Below, piece by piece: positions 1 to 7,558 of a stretch of DNA of 64,000 bases (position 1 is its first letter; every line of letters begins with the position of its first letter). The stretch lies in the NCBI RefSeq assembly GCF_022436675.1, contig NZ_JAKUJZ010000010.1, positions 1 through 64,000 of the forward strand. Direction: 5' to 3'. Both the position numbers and the translations under genes were made by a program. The notes under the pieces are model-generated. The model searched no databases. It saw nothing but the letters and a program-made list of their open reading frames with translations, and had not been told where the DNA came from. The DNA is from Rheinheimera hassiensis (GTDB lineage Bacteria; Pseudomonadota; Gammaproteobacteria; Enterobacterales; Alteromonadaceae).

Positions 1-1331
1 CAGGTTACAGCTGGAACGGTTCATCCTGCGCCAAACCTGAAAGCCAATCAGCAACACCTATATGCCAGGCAGGTTACAGCTGGAACGGTTCATCCTGCGC
101 CAAACCTGAAAGCCAATCAGCAACACCTATATGCCAGGCAGGCTATAGTTGGAATGGCTCAACTTGTACTTCGCTTCAAAGCAAACCAGCCAGTCAGCAA
201 TGTCCTGCTGGAGGTACACTTTTTGGCGAAACCTGCTTTATGAAAATCGATGTCGGCCCAATTATATGTCCTGCTGGTACTGTCTATATGGCAAATCCAT
301 TGGCCCCATTTGATGGAAAAAGGTGCTACATCGATGGTCAAACATACTTGGGCAGCAAGCCGTTTGCGAATACTTGCCCAGCTGGACTGACAGGTAACCC
401 AGGTTCTGGATGGGACCCTGTCACTGACAGTGGTGACCGTTTTTATTGTTCTGGCCAGCAACCTCAACAAAACATATGTGAAACAGGATGGAGTTTATCT
501 GGTAGCACCTGCAATCGCACGTTGACAGCATCTCCGAGCAGTTATAGTTGTCCCAATGGTTGGTCCGTATCCGGTAGCATGTGTAACCGCACGTTGACAG
601 CCTCCCCGAGCAGTTATAGCTGTCCCAATGGTTGGTCCGTATCCGGAAGCACCTGTAATCGCACGTTGACAGCTTCACCGAGTAGTTATAGCTGTCCCAC
701 TGGCTGGTCTGTATCCGGCAACATGTGTAACCGCACCCTTACAGCTTCCCCAAGCAGTTATAGCTGTCCTAATGGCTGGTCTGTAACTGGAAGTGTGTGT
801 AATCGCACACTGACAGCTTCCCCAAGCAGTTATAGCTGTCCTAATGGCTGGTCTGTGACTGGAAGTGTGTGTAATCGCACACTGACAGCGTCCCCGAGTA
901 GTTATAGCTGCCCAAATGGCTGGAGCGTAGCCGGGAGCACTTGTAACCGCACACTTACTCAAACTGAAAGCAGAACTTGCTTCGCAAATTACAATGTGTT
1001 GAATACATCAACCTGTCATTCCATTGCTGCATCAAATAATATTGGGAATTGCACAACAGGGTTTTCAGTTAGTGGGACTATATGTACGAGAACTCTATCT
1101 CAGGGAGTTAATTACTTTTGTGATGCGACTTGGTCTATAAAAGATGTTAGTAATTGCGACCGTACTTTAACTCAAACGGCCGCCATTAATTGCCCTGCAA
1201 ATTTTACCTCATCCGGTTCCACTTGTTACGAAACCCAAACAAATCCGGGGGTGAAAACCTGCCCTGATCCATATGTGCGGGTAGATAATGGTGCCCTGTG
1301 CCGAAGTGAAGTTAGGATCCCTTTTTTATAA
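1..1331 (+). CDS. Cysteine-rich tandem-repeat protein, 5' end outside the window
   Basis: The reading frame is open from base 3 and stops at TAA 1329-1331, so the start lies upstream; an internal Met at 240 is not the start. Two repeat families are visible. Bases 1-207 hold 69-bp (23-residue) units of type CQAGYSWNGSSC, the first two almost identical at DNA level. Bases about 500-960 hold 72-bp (24-residue) units built on YSCPNGWSVSGSTCNRT, six full copies plus degenerate ones. Each unit carries two Cys, so an extracytoplasmic, disulfide-rich stalk or adhesin is likely. Conjugative mating-pair proteins of TraN type are also Cys-rich, and a role in donor-recipient contact is possible but not shown. 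A rho-independent terminator follows. Confidence 0.75.
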   Translation, partial: GYSWNGSSCAKPESQSATPICQAGYSWNGSSCAKPESQSATPICQAGYSWNGSTCTSLQSKPASQQCPAGGTLFGETCFMKIDVGPIICPAGTVYMANPLAPFDGKRCYIDGQTYLGSKPFANTCPAGLTGNPGSGWDPVTDSGDRFYCSGQQPQQNICETGWSLSGSTCNRTLTASPSSYSCPNGWSVSGSMCNRTLTASPSSYSCPNGWSVSGSTCNRTLTASPSSYSCPTGWSVSGNMCNRTLTASPSSYSCPNGWSVTGSVCNRTLTASPSSYSCPNGWSVTGSVCNRTLTASPSSYSCPNGWSVAGSTCNRTLTQTESRTCFANYNVLNTSTCHSIAASNNIGNCTTGFSVSGTICTRTLSQGVNYFCDATWSIKDVSNCDRTLTQTAAINCPANFTSSGSTCYETQTNPGVKTCPDPYVRVDNGALCRSEVRIPFL

Positions 1332-1367
1332 ATCGGATAACCCAATTTTTAGGTACTAAAGATAATA

Positions 1368-1393
1368 AACCCCGGCCGTAACCGGGGTTTTTG
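1368..1393 (+). terminator. Rho-independent terminator
   Basis: AACCCCGG and CCGGGGTT form an 8-bp stem with a 6-nt loop followed by a T run, 37 bp after the stop of the repeat protein. Confidence 0.85.
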
Positions 1394-1462
1394 TTTGGAC
1401 GGTATCTTCGGCCGATGAAAATATACGAGTGCATTTCATAGTGATGAGTGTGGTTGCCGACG

Positions 1463-1522
1463 TCATTCTGCTTGCTGTTTTTGTCTTCTTGTAAGCAATT
1501 TGACCTGTAATTGGTTTCTCAT
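1463..1522 (-). CDS. Tiny basic ORF, 19 aa
   Basis: ATG at 1522 follows the SD-like AGAGGAAT at short spacing and lies just downstream of the 89-aa gene on the same strand. The product is basic and Gln/Arg-rich (MRNQLQVKLLTRRQ...). No family recognised. Support rests only on the SD and on the packing typical of this small-gene island. Confidence 0.3.
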   Translation of the reverse strand: MRNQLQVKLLTRRQKQQAE

Positions 1523-1544
1523 ATTCCTCTAACTGAAACTACCT

Positions 1545-1814
1545 TTATAGAATCCAAACATCGGCAGATTCATAGGTAACTTGCTGTTTTGTCGTGGCCA
1601 GCATAACAACCGCTGAGCTGTAGCCACCAACCTCAAGATTAACAGCCAGGCAAGCAGCTCTTGCAGCCTCAACATAACTTGGAAAAACAACAACTTCATT
1701 ACCGTCGAGCTCAACAGCACAGGGGCCGGTATAGTCTGCAGGCACATCGCTATAAGCTGCGCTAAGTGATTGCTCACCCCCAACCGGCCACTGCGTTAAA
1801 ACCACCCTTTCCAT
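1545..1814 (-). CDS. Hypothetical protein, 89 aa
   Basis: The start at 1814 (MERVVLTQW) has GGAATATC ahead of it; an in-frame start at 1901 would add 29 residues but lacks a clear SD. The protein has a central GPCAVELDG motif and a GGYSSAVV segment. A diverged, frameshifted relative sits at 7152-7344 (GPCVKDLGG, GGYSNVMV), so this is a plasmid-amplified small family. Function unknown. Confidence 0.6.
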   Translation of the reverse strand: MERVVLTQWPVGGEQSLSAAYSDVPADYTGPCAVELDGNEVVVFPSYVEAARAACLAVNLEVGGYSSAVVMLATTKQQVTYESADVWIL

Positions 1815-2181
1815 GATATTCCGTACCCTATTAAGATTTATTACCCTGTTCTTACCCATAACGCTTTTGGCAAGTCGGCCGATGGGCCCATCTTTTTTCA
1901 CGTAGTCACAATCACCACAGAAAATGCAATCAGACTTCGTGTTTTCAAACAGCCCCCCTGAACAACGTGGGCACAGTTCGCCTGTGGCTTGCCAAAATAG
2001 AACTAAAGCAAAACGGCTTGTGAGCCAGCGGTCTCGCTTAAAGTATTCATGTAAATTCCAAAATAGCTGTAAAGCACAACGCCGACTGAGCGCTGAACAT
2101 AACTGTTTTATTACAAAATAATTCTAAAATACTCTGAGGCCTCCCACTGCCAAGTTAAGCTTACATGCTAACCAAATAGAC

Positions 2182-2240
2182 CATTTAACACTAAATGGTG
2201 TTAAATGAATCTCGATATAACACTAAACAGTGTTATATCG
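2182..2240. promoter_or_regulatory. Two matching palindromes, likely operator pair
   Basis: CATTTAACAC-TAAATG-GTGTTAAATG (2182-2207) and CGATATAACAC-TAAACA-GTGTTATATCG (2213-2240) share the 18-bp core TAACACTAAAnnGTGTTA. The cores start at 2186 and 2218, 32 bp apart or about three helical turns, which suits cooperative binding of a dimeric repressor to one DNA face. The cognate regulator is not identified. Confidence 0.6.
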
Positions 2241-2471
2241 GTTCTGTTTCAGGGAAATATCAAGCTGTCCAATAGAGGACTCTCAGGCGTCTGCTTTTAG
2301 AATTATTTTGTCGCTGTTTAGATCTATTTTGTCCGTTATAGAACTGTTTTGTCAGCTCACATCGCCGGCCAGGAGTTGGTTTGAGTTCAATGCTTCGTTG
2401 GATTTAACCTGAATCGGTTTATCTTTCTCCAGACTAATGACACGCCTAACAGCGCCATTGGTTGTTTTGCG

Positions 2472-2579
2472 CTAAGGTGTACAGACCCAATGCGCAGGCA
2501 CTAATTGCCATTTATAAATGGTTGAATAACGCTCATCATCAGCTCTAATGATGTCACCATTTTCAATGGGGTTTAATGA
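2472..2579 (-). pseudogene. Start-less small-gene remnant
   Basis: An open frame reading SLNPIENGDIIRADDERYST... up to TAG at 2472-2474 looks protein-like. It follows an SD-like AGGAC right after the 119-aa gene, but has no ATG, GTG or TTG in frame. I read it as a small gene that lost its start codon, or one using a rare start. Confidence 0.3.
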
Positions 2580-2591
2580 TGTGTCCTAAAT

Positions 2592-2951
2592 TTACTTGTC
2601 GGCCATTTCTGATTTCAGATCAACTTGAAATCCCAGACTTTCAGCATCCTTTTTAATGCAGTCAGCAAATATCCCTCGCACATAACTCCCTTCGTAACCT
2701 GTTAAAGACGACAAGCATTGCCGCTCCCATGAACCTGAACGCCTCACCCCATCAGCAAGTGAGTCAGCTACTTGAGCAAGTAAATCGCGTACCCCCACAC
2801 CAAAGTCGTCTTTATCTTTTCGGGCCATTTCGACAAGGCGCTTTTGATATTCCTCATCGGACAAACTTTCTCTAGCTAACCCAACAACAAGTATTTCAAG
2901 CCAGGCAAAAGTTTGCTCGTGCAGCTCCAGAGTTATTTTCTTCGTTGCCAT
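2592..2951 (-). CDS. Hypothetical protein, 119 aa
   Basis: ATG at 2951 follows an AAAGGATTTATC-type SD. The product is soluble and charged, beginning MATKKITLELHEQT with a helical middle. It is cotranscribed with the genes at 2966, 3064 and 3320, all minus strand with short spacers. No family recognised. Confidence 0.65.
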   Translation of the reverse strand: MATKKITLELHEQTFAWLEILVVGLARESLSDEEYQKRLVEMARKDKDDFGVGVRDLLAQVADSLADGVRRSGSWERQCLSSLTGYEGSYVRGIFADCIKKDAESLGFQVDLKSEMADK

Positions 2952-2965
2952 GATAAATCCTTTGT

Positions 2966-3034
2966 TCAGATATCGCCTTGATCGTAAAAGTTGTCATCAA
3001 AGAAGTCGTCGAAATTGTCAGTTGCATAGATCAT
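2966..3034 (-). CDS. Tiny acidic ORF, 22 aa
   Basis: ATG at 3034 is preceded by AAGGAATTAACAG and the frame stops at TGA 2966-2968, fitting exactly between its neighbours. The product (MIYATDNFDDFFDDNFYDQG...) is very acidic and Asp/Phe-rich. Small acidic proteins on mobile elements sometimes mimic DNA or bind nucleoid proteins; here that is only a guess. Confidence 0.4.
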   Translation of the reverse strand: MIYATDNFDDFFDDNFYDQGDI

Positions 3035-3063
3035 CTGTTAATTCCTTTTCAGGTTTACGCATC

Positions 3064-3300
3064 CTATTTACTTTTAATTGGCCACTGCCCCTGCATAGTA
3101 ACCGACCAAGCAACTGGAACAAGGTCACGTATAATGGGCCACCACATAAGCGATGCACCTGCCAAGCCGAAAGGTACAAGCAATGTTGAACTGGACATAA
3201 CGCCCACTAAGAGAGTAATTAAGCCTAGTACTGTGCCCAATACATAAAGTATTGCCGCAATGGGGGTTGTATAGCTTAATAATCGTCTCGTGGTGACCAT
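3064..3300 (-). CDS. Small membrane protein, 78 aa
   Basis: Two hydrophobic segments (residues about 10-30 and 36-55) predict an inner-membrane hairpin. ATG at 3300 follows AGGAAATAGCAA-type spacing. Several ORFs on the other strand here lack SDs. Third in the operon that begins at 3883. Function unknown. Confidence 0.6.
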   Translation of the reverse strand: MVTTRRLLSYTTPIAAILYVLGTVLGLITLLVGVMSSSTLLVPFGLAGASLMWWPIIRDLVPVAWSVTMQGQWPIKSK

Positions 3301-3319
3301 TTGCTATTTCCTATTAATA

Positions 3320-3883
3320 TTACAGTATTTTTGAAAGACCCTTGGGTTGCGTCCAACGTTGCATGTGAGGGTAAGGACTGGTTCCACGCATGGCCGCAAA
3401 CGCCCTGCCTCTGACACACATTCCTGCATGATGAAGACCGTTTACACCCGAATATGCGTCAAGCTGAAGTGAAAGCAGGATTTCATCACCTGTACCATCG
3501 TAACTGGCACTGTCAATTATCTTATTAGGGGGTAAACCCAGGTGAACTCCTGCAGCATAAGCCCACGCGGTTGCTTCAGTGTCCGAGCACTGGATAATAG
3601 CTCGGAATAATGGACTATCAGGCTCTATGAATTCGCGTTCTATTGAGTCAAGCATAAACTTCAACCCTGCCATGAGTCCTTTACTCATATAGGAACGATA
3701 CTCAAGAGGCGTAATCGCCAGGTGGCCGGCTTCGTGAAGTAAGTCAGCTATGGACGCTATCTCTAAATCGTAAAGAAGCCGGCCTTCTTCGATTAACACA
3801 CCAGGAATAAACCCAGCAGCACCTTTGTGCTCTTTGGTTTCAATTCCTATTGAGTTAATAAACTCAATAACCTTAGTCTTCAA
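3320..3883 (-). CDS. Putative zinc metallopeptidase-like protein (HEAGH)
   Basis: The 187-aa product carries LLHEAGHLA with H50-E51-x-x-H54, the HExxH-type zinc motif, and a downstream DTEATAWAYAAG segment around residue 100 that could give the third ligand. ImmA/IrrE-like peptidases of mobile elements have a comparable layout, but overall identity to a named family is not claimed. No signal peptide, so cytoplasmic. It is the first gene of a minus-strand operon and sits directly behind the shared promoter/leader module at 3884-3961. Confidence 0.6.
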   Translation of the reverse strand: MKTKVIEFINSIGIETKEHKGAAGFIPGVLIEEGRLLYDLEIASIADLLHEAGHLAITPLEYRSYMSKGLMAGLKFMLDSIEREFIEPDSPLFRAIIQCSDTEATAWAYAAGVHLGLPPNKIIDSASYDGTGDEILLSLQLDAYSGVNGLHHAGMCVRGRAFAAMRGTSPYPHMQRWTQPKGLSKIL

Positions 3884-3961
3884 TGCGTATTACCTGTGCC
3901 GGCTAAATGTTGATAACGACTATCTTAACTTAGTTCTTGCTCCCGGCAATAAATTGGACAG
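3884..3961 (-). promoter_or_regulatory. Shared promoter/leader module, copy at 3.9 kb
   Basis: On the minus strand, TTGCCGGGAGCAAG, a 16-bp spacer and TAAGATAG precede ATCAACATTTAGCCGGCACAGGTAATACGC and the start at 3883. The same order of blocks recurs ahead of the genes at 8867, 11069 and 63513. I infer a common promoter with a conserved 5' leader. To 4176 nothing else is evident. Confidence 0.55.
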
Positions 3962-4176
3962 CAGTATATAGGGGTTTCTGTTGAAATTAATTGACTAGGT
4001 CAATCCACCATAATTGCATTAAAGATGAACCTGAGCGGCCCGGCGCAGTTTGTAAATCAACACTAGGCCTAAACCACCACTCTGAAACCATATAGTTTCG
4101 GGGTGCGTTCATTTTCATTCCAAGCTTTGCTGCTTCTTAGCAAATTTTTAGGGAGATCCAAATGAAGTATACATTT

Positions 4177-4404
4177 TTACAATTCGCTTTGATCACCATA
4201 TTTTACAGCTTTTATCTCAGAGCAAAGCTCATGAGCTTGATCTTGGCTATCAGCAATGCAGAGAATTACATACTGAGATGGTCTATCATTTATGAAGGCC
4301 TGCAAATTTCGTTTTAACGTTGTTTCTAAGGTGTCTACGTGAAATTGTTGTTGAATTTCACTCCACTCAACAACCCATTTCCCCTGAAGAATTTTGCTAC
4401 TCAT
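4177..4404 (-). CDS. Hypothetical protein, 75 aa
   Basis: ATG at 4404 follows GAGGATGCAACAGT. Soluble, with an alternating pattern in VILCIADSQDQAHE suggesting a small alpha/beta fold. Preceded by a copy of the gene-flanking hairpin repeat. Unknown function. Confidence 0.55.
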   Translation of the reverse strand: MSSKILQGKWVVEWSEIQQQFHVDTLETTLKRNLQAFINDRPSQYVILCIADSQDQAHELCSEIKAVKYGDQSEL

Positions 4405-4425
4405 ACTGTTGCATCCTCAATTAAT

Positions 4426-4475
4426 AATTGGCTAAATGACTACACCTGCAGGCAGGCGCAGCGGGTAAATATTCT
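4426..4475 (-). repeat. Gene-flanking hairpin repeat, diverged copy
   Basis: Contains the recognisable GCGCAGCGGGTAAAT block of the element that also occurs at 10826, 30915, 33845, 61630 and 62418, with diverged outer arms. Confidence 0.4.
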
Positions 4476-4479
4476 CTTT

Positions 4480-4554
4480 TTATTGCATTCGGCTCTGTAA
4501 CTCTTCACTGAGTAACCTGAACTGATCTTCAATTATTTTTGCCTGTTCTTTCAT
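4480..4554 (-). CDS. Tiny ORF, 24 aa
   Basis: MKEQAKIIEDQFRLLSEELQ..., a predicted amphipathic helix, from ATG 4554 to TAA 4480. SD is weak. It lies between the 91-aa gene and a hairpin repeat, the usual position of genes here. Confidence 0.3.
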   Translation of the reverse strand: MKEQAKIIEDQFRLLSEELQSRMQ

Positions 4555-4594
4555 CAACTAATTGAACAAGGTGTTCGATGGGTTAGCTGCACCC

Positions 4595-4870
4595 TCAAGC
4601 GCCTACTGGCTTGTCTGATTGCTTAGCTTTGTCGATAGAACAAGCTACCCAGCACTTAGCGCCATCGTATTCATTTCCACCCTCTGCTACAAAAACATGG
4701 CCATCAAGATCAACAGCAAAAGCACCTGGTTGTTCGTGAGCCGGATCACGCAAGCGGTCTTTCCAGCCATATGCCTCGCCTTGCCATATCAGTACAACGC
4801 CGCCGATATAATCCTGATTATCATTTCGCCACTTCTGTGCTGTTGCAACTAGTAATTCTGTGAGTGTCAT
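4595..4870 (-). CDS. Hypothetical protein, 91 aa
   Basis: ATG at 4870 follows AGGAAATAGCAGATC. The middle (GAFAVDLDGHVFVAEGG) faintly resembles GPCAVELDGNEVVVF of the 89-aa protein at 1545, so the two may be distant relatives. A CWVAC pair follows. Unknown function. Confidence 0.6.
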   Translation of the reverse strand: MTLTELLVATAQKWRNDNQDYIGGVVLIWQGEAYGWKDRLRDPAHEQPGAFAVDLDGHVFVAEGGNEYDGAKCWVACSIDKAKQSDKPVGA

Positions 4871-4907
4871 GATCTGCTATTTCCTCTTATACGCTCTTAG
4901 CCACTCT

Positions 4908-5084
4908 TCATAGGTCTGTATTGGTAACAAATACAAACCTGCTTAAATTTATACCGCTGACAATCAAGGCGAATAACCCAATATACAGCCCTACAGTAAG
5001 CTCGCCATAATGGTTTAAAAACCAAAACAGCAGGGAGCATAAAGCCAAAAGGAAGGACAATATAAAACCTGTTTTTATACTCAT
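4908..5084 (-). CDS. Two-helix small membrane protein, 58 aa
   Basis: ATG at 5084 with SD AGAGGGAAAATCT; TGA at 4908-4910. Two strongly hydrophobic segments (residues about 5-23 and 31-47) predict an inner-membrane hairpin. A 68-codon ORF overlapping in another frame starts upstream of the SD and looks like a shadow. A half-copy of the hairpin repeat lies immediately upstream. Confidence 0.55.
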   Translation of the reverse strand: MSIKTGFILSFLLALCSLLFWFLNHYGELTVGLYIGLFALIVSGINLSRFVFVTNTDL

Positions 5085-5099
5085 AGATTTTCCCTCTAC

Positions 5100-5122
5100 C
5101 CAAAAAATTGACTTACAGATCC
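5100..5122 (-). repeat. Half-copy of gene-flanking hairpin repeat
   Basis: Minus strand GGATCTGTAAGTCAATTTTT matches the downstream arm of the full elements and leads straight into the SD of the 58-aa membrane protein. Confidence 0.5.
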
Positions 5123-5124
5123 AT

Positions 5125-5196
5125 TCAGTCGGCAGCTGAACGCTGTATGCGGTTAAGCCGTGTCTTTTCTACTGCGGCAAGCGGTTTTGCTGCCAT
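5125..5196 (-). CDS. Tiny basic ORF, 23 aa
   Basis: ATG at 5196 follows AGGAACAGGGTAGA; TGA at 5125. Product MAAKPLAAVEKTRLNRIQRS..., basic. Fills the slot between 5366 and the half repeat. Bases 5197-5365 hold no clear gene. Confidence 0.35.
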   Translation of the reverse strand: MAAKPLAAVEKTRLNRIQRSAAD

Positions 5197-5365
5197 TCTA
5201 CCCTGTTCCTTATTCTAGAATTGATAGTGGCCAAGCTAAAGTTTTTAAAACACTATCAGATTTTCAAATTACTGATACAAGATCGTTTGCCCAATTGACT
5301 CTCCGCATTGATAAACACCTACTGGTTTATCGCCTATGCTTATATTGCTGTAATCTGGAAGACTA

Positions 5366-5521
5366 CTAATCAGATCTGTGGGAATCGGCCAGAGCCTGCT
5401 CCGGTGATACGCCCTGGTTGAAATAGCCTTGCCAGTCGTCCCAACTTTCCCACCCATCAACATTTTCAAACATTGATTTAACTAATAAACTGAGCTGAGT
5501 AAGCCAAATTTGATATTTCAT
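5366..5521 (-). CDS. Hypothetical protein, 51 aa
   Basis: ATG at 5521 overlaps the TGA of the upstream gene as TGATG, with AGGAAAAAAC as SD inside that gene, so translation is probably coupled. A start at 5584 would overlap the neighbour needlessly. Residues 8-28 (SMFENVDGWESWDDWQGYF) are Trp-rich and acidic. Unknown function. Confidence 0.5.
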   Translation of the reverse strand: MKYQIWLTQLSLLVKSMFENVDGWESWDDWQGYFNQGVSPEQALADSHRSD

Positions 5522-5946
5522 CAGTTTTTTCCTGTATTGATATCCATGTATTCCAAAATTGGATTTTCTGCATTGAGACTCCAATCTTTATCATCTGCAT
5601 TTACTCGCCAACAAACAGTTCCATTTTTATGCTGGACATTAACCCTGCTCGAACAAGGCTGGCTACCTTTATTTTTTTTCCAACCTGTTGGTGTGTCACC
5701 TCTCCCGCTAATTTCTGCAAGGTGGCGCTTATAGGTAGAGCTAACCCATAGGTAACCGCCACCCAGAAATGCAATAGCAAGTAAAATGGCAAAAATAACA
5801 CAAAAGGCTGTTACTAGGACCTCGGGATAATTTATTACAAGTAATACTATTAGTATTAACAATAAGGGGAATGTCAATTTTAAAAGGATGGAAATACCTG
5901 TTCTCCTTAAAGCCAGATTTCGTATTTGATTTGGTGATTTATCCAC
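5521..5946 (-). CDS. Membrane protein, 141 aa
   Basis: Two transmembrane segments (residues about 20-40 and 45-68) are followed by a soluble C-terminal half with GDTPTGWKKNKGSQPC and CWRV. ATG at 5946 has AGGAGTA as SD. First gene of its unit; a copy of the shared promoter module lies at 6041-6105. Topology suggests a cytoplasmic or periplasmic domain anchored in the inner membrane. Unknown function. Confidence 0.6.
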   Translation of the reverse strand: MDKSPNQIRNLALRRTGISILLKLTFPLLLILIVLLVINYPEVLVTAFCVIFAILLAIAFLGGGYLWVSSTYKRHLAEISGRGDTPTGWKKNKGSQPCSSRVNVQHKNGTVCWRVNADDKDWSLNAENPILEYMDINTGKN

Positions 5947-6040
5947 TCATTACTCCTATCAGCCTTGAGGCCGTTAATTACGCGTTTACCAGATCACACA
6001 GCGCTTTAAATGTATGCGGGCTATGCTATGCAACCGGAGT

Positions 6041-6105
6041 TTATTGCAATTAGCATTTCAGGAAACAAATTAAACACGCGTAATTCTAATGCTTAACGAG
6101 TTTAA
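6041..6105 (-). promoter_or_regulatory. Shared promoter/leader module, copy at 6.1 kb
   Basis: The plus-strand blocks TTGCAATTAGCATTTC, GGAAACAAATTAAA and TAATTCTAATGCTTAACGAG align over about 65 bp with 63540-63612 and 11090-11160. Upstream, 6106-6225 also resembles 63690-63800 (minus strand CAGATCACTATTGGCC..., then a TCGCC...GGCG hairpin), so the repeated unit may exceed 150 bp here. Confidence 0.5.
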
Positions 6106-6337
6106 AGCAGCCCCCACGAATTGTCTCAATTCGCCAGAAGGCGATACAAACAGGCCAATAGTGATCTGCGCCAGATATAATTCTTTCAGGTATGCGATAC
6201 CGGCCAGCAGCACAGGTAGTATATTACGGTGCTGAATTTGGCCAGTTCGCCCACCGTGGCGGGTAACCAGCTCACATTGCTAGTGCTGCCTAGAAAGCCT
6301 AAACTGAAAAGAACTTATTATGAGAACAGTAAATCCA

Positions 6338-6907
6338 ATGTGCGGCAGGTTGAATTTCACAGTTAATCCTCAGCTAATGGCTCTTTACGAGCAGCTTGGG
6401 GTAAAACCAAAGATCAACTCAAATCCTGACCTAAGACCAACCCAGTCAATGTTGGCCATATCGGCGCAAGGCGGTTTAACAGGGCGCTGGGGCATTAAGC
6501 CAAGCTGGTCAAAAAAGCTATTAATCAATGCCCAGTCCGAAAAACTGGCGATAAGTAATCTTTGGAAACCTGCATTTAAACAACACCGCTGCTTAGTGCC
6601 TGTCAGCGGATGGTATGAGTGGCGAAAAGACGATACCGGGCCAACAATAAAGTTTAGTTTCACCGCGCCTGATAAGGCTCCAATGCTGATGGCCGGCCTT
6701 TACTGGCCGCTAGGCGTGTACAGCGACGATGCAACGGTTGTCACACTGACTACAACGCCCAACAATTACTGCAGCTGGTACCACAATCGAATGCCTGTAA
6801 TCATCCCCGTTGATAGAGCCAGTTTATGGTTGAAAGGAGAGACTGAAAGGTTGGCGCCACTACTGCACGCACTGCCAGATGATGGTGTCATTGCATCAGA
6901 ATGCTAA
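6338..6907 (+). CDS. SRAP family protein (YedK/HMCES type)
   Basis: SOS response-associated peptidase fold; the family crosslinks to abasic sites in single-stranded DNA through Cys2. The chosen start gives MCGR, needed because Cys2 must be N-terminal after Met removal; an upstream ATG at 6320 would bury it. Other family residues are present: NAQSEK (usual NARSE), PVSGWYEW, and HNRMPVI with the conserved His. 189 aa, slightly short at the C-terminus compared with about 220. On a conjugative plasmid it could protect transferred single-stranded DNA; that role is inference. Confidence 0.85.
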   Translation: MCGRLNFTVNPQLMALYEQLGVKPKINSNPDLRPTQSMLAISAQGGLTGRWGIKPSWSKKLLINAQSEKLAISNLWKPAFKQHRCLVPVSGWYEWRKDDTGPTIKFSFTAPDKAPMLMAGLYWPLGVYSDDATVVTLTTTPNNYCSWYHNRMPVIIPVDRASLWLKGETERLAPLLHALPDDGVIASEC

Positions 6908-6943
6908 CTTCTGAAGAAATGATCAGTACCAACACTTTTGAAC

Positions 6944-6966
6944 GAAAATCGGATATGACGATTTTC
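6944..6966. terminator. Candidate terminator after the SRAP gene
   Basis: GAAAATCG and CGATTTTC form an 8-bp stem with a 7-nt loop, 37 bp after the stop; T tracts are only within the arm, so efficiency is uncertain. Confidence 0.35.
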
Positions 6967-7151
6967 AAATGGTTGCACCACAAGATTAGTTAATGATTGT
7001 GTATGCAAGATAGCCCGGGGCCACGGTTTGCCGGCGGGGTGAGCTTCTGGTAGGCAATCGCCAGGAGTTACTGCTGTTTTAGCTAAATAACCAGTTCTGG
7101 GCAGTTGTGTGGGTCACAGTTTGCCCTGCTTTAGCTGGATACAACGTGATA

Positions 7152-7344
7152 TTACTGATACACCATGACATTACTGTAACCGCCGACATTCAAATTGATC
7201 ACGCTCCCAGCGGCGGCCGCAGCGTCAACAAATGTCGGAAATACAGGCTGTTTAGCGCCGCCTAAATCCTTCACACATGGGCCCACATACTCCGGAGGCA
7301 CTTCGCTGTACGCCTCCGATTACGCAAATCCATTGCCCGGCCAT
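7152..7344 (-). pseudogene. Frameshifted paralogue of the 1545-1814 gene
   Basis: From 7313 to the TAA at 7152 the frame reads AYSEVPPEYVGPCVKDLGG...NLNVGGYSNVMVYQ, colinear with AAYSDVPADYTGPCAVELDG...NLEVGGYSSAVV of the 89-aa protein. Upstream the frame is closed by TAA, while ATG 7344 (MAGQWICVIGG) lies in another frame, so one frameshift near 7313 breaks the gene. Bases 6967-7151 show no gene. Confidence 0.55.
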
Positions 7345-7441
7345 CCACTTATAATTCTTCAGTTCATCGGTACTGTAGCCTACTGTTGTTTCCATTTTAA
7401 AAAAAATAATTTATCGTTCCCCTCCGAACAACAAATATCTA

Positions 7442-7537
7442 CTAATCAACTACAAATAAATAGGTAGGAACAGCTAAAGCAACTCCTACAACACCACCAA
7501 CAAAAATACCTAATAGAAATTTTTTTACTTCAGACAT
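7442..7537 (-). CDS. Single-helix mini membrane protein, 31 aa
   Basis: MSEVKKFLLGIFVGGVVGVA... is one Gly-rich transmembrane segment with a Lys-flanked cytoplasmic start. ATG 7537; AGGAG lies 10 nt upstream, and an overlapping 6-codon ORF starts between. Too short for usual gene callers. Confidence 0.5.
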   Translation of the reverse strand: MSEVKKFLLGIFVGGVVGVALAVPTYLFVVD

Positions 7538-7558
7538 TTGACCATTACTCCTTTCTGT

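Larger units (their letters stand above)
1815..2591. other. Intergenic stretch with operator-like palindromes and a decayed gene
   Basis: No convincing intact gene is visible. Short plus-strand ORFs near 1924 and 2230 lack SDs and cross the palindromes. The stretch contains two paired palindromes (2182-2240) and a start-less coding remnant (2472-2579), listed separately. Confidence 0.5.

Noticed and set aside
2230..2412. 60-codon plus-strand ORF
   Set aside because: Begins inside the second operator palindrome, no SD.
4897..5103. 68-codon minus-strand ORF
   Set aside because: Starts upstream of the SD that serves the 58-aa membrane protein in another frame; the membrane frame is more protein-like.
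7195..7467. 90-codon plus-strand ORF
   Set aside because: Antisense to the frameshifted paralogue and to the 31-aa membrane gene; no SD.
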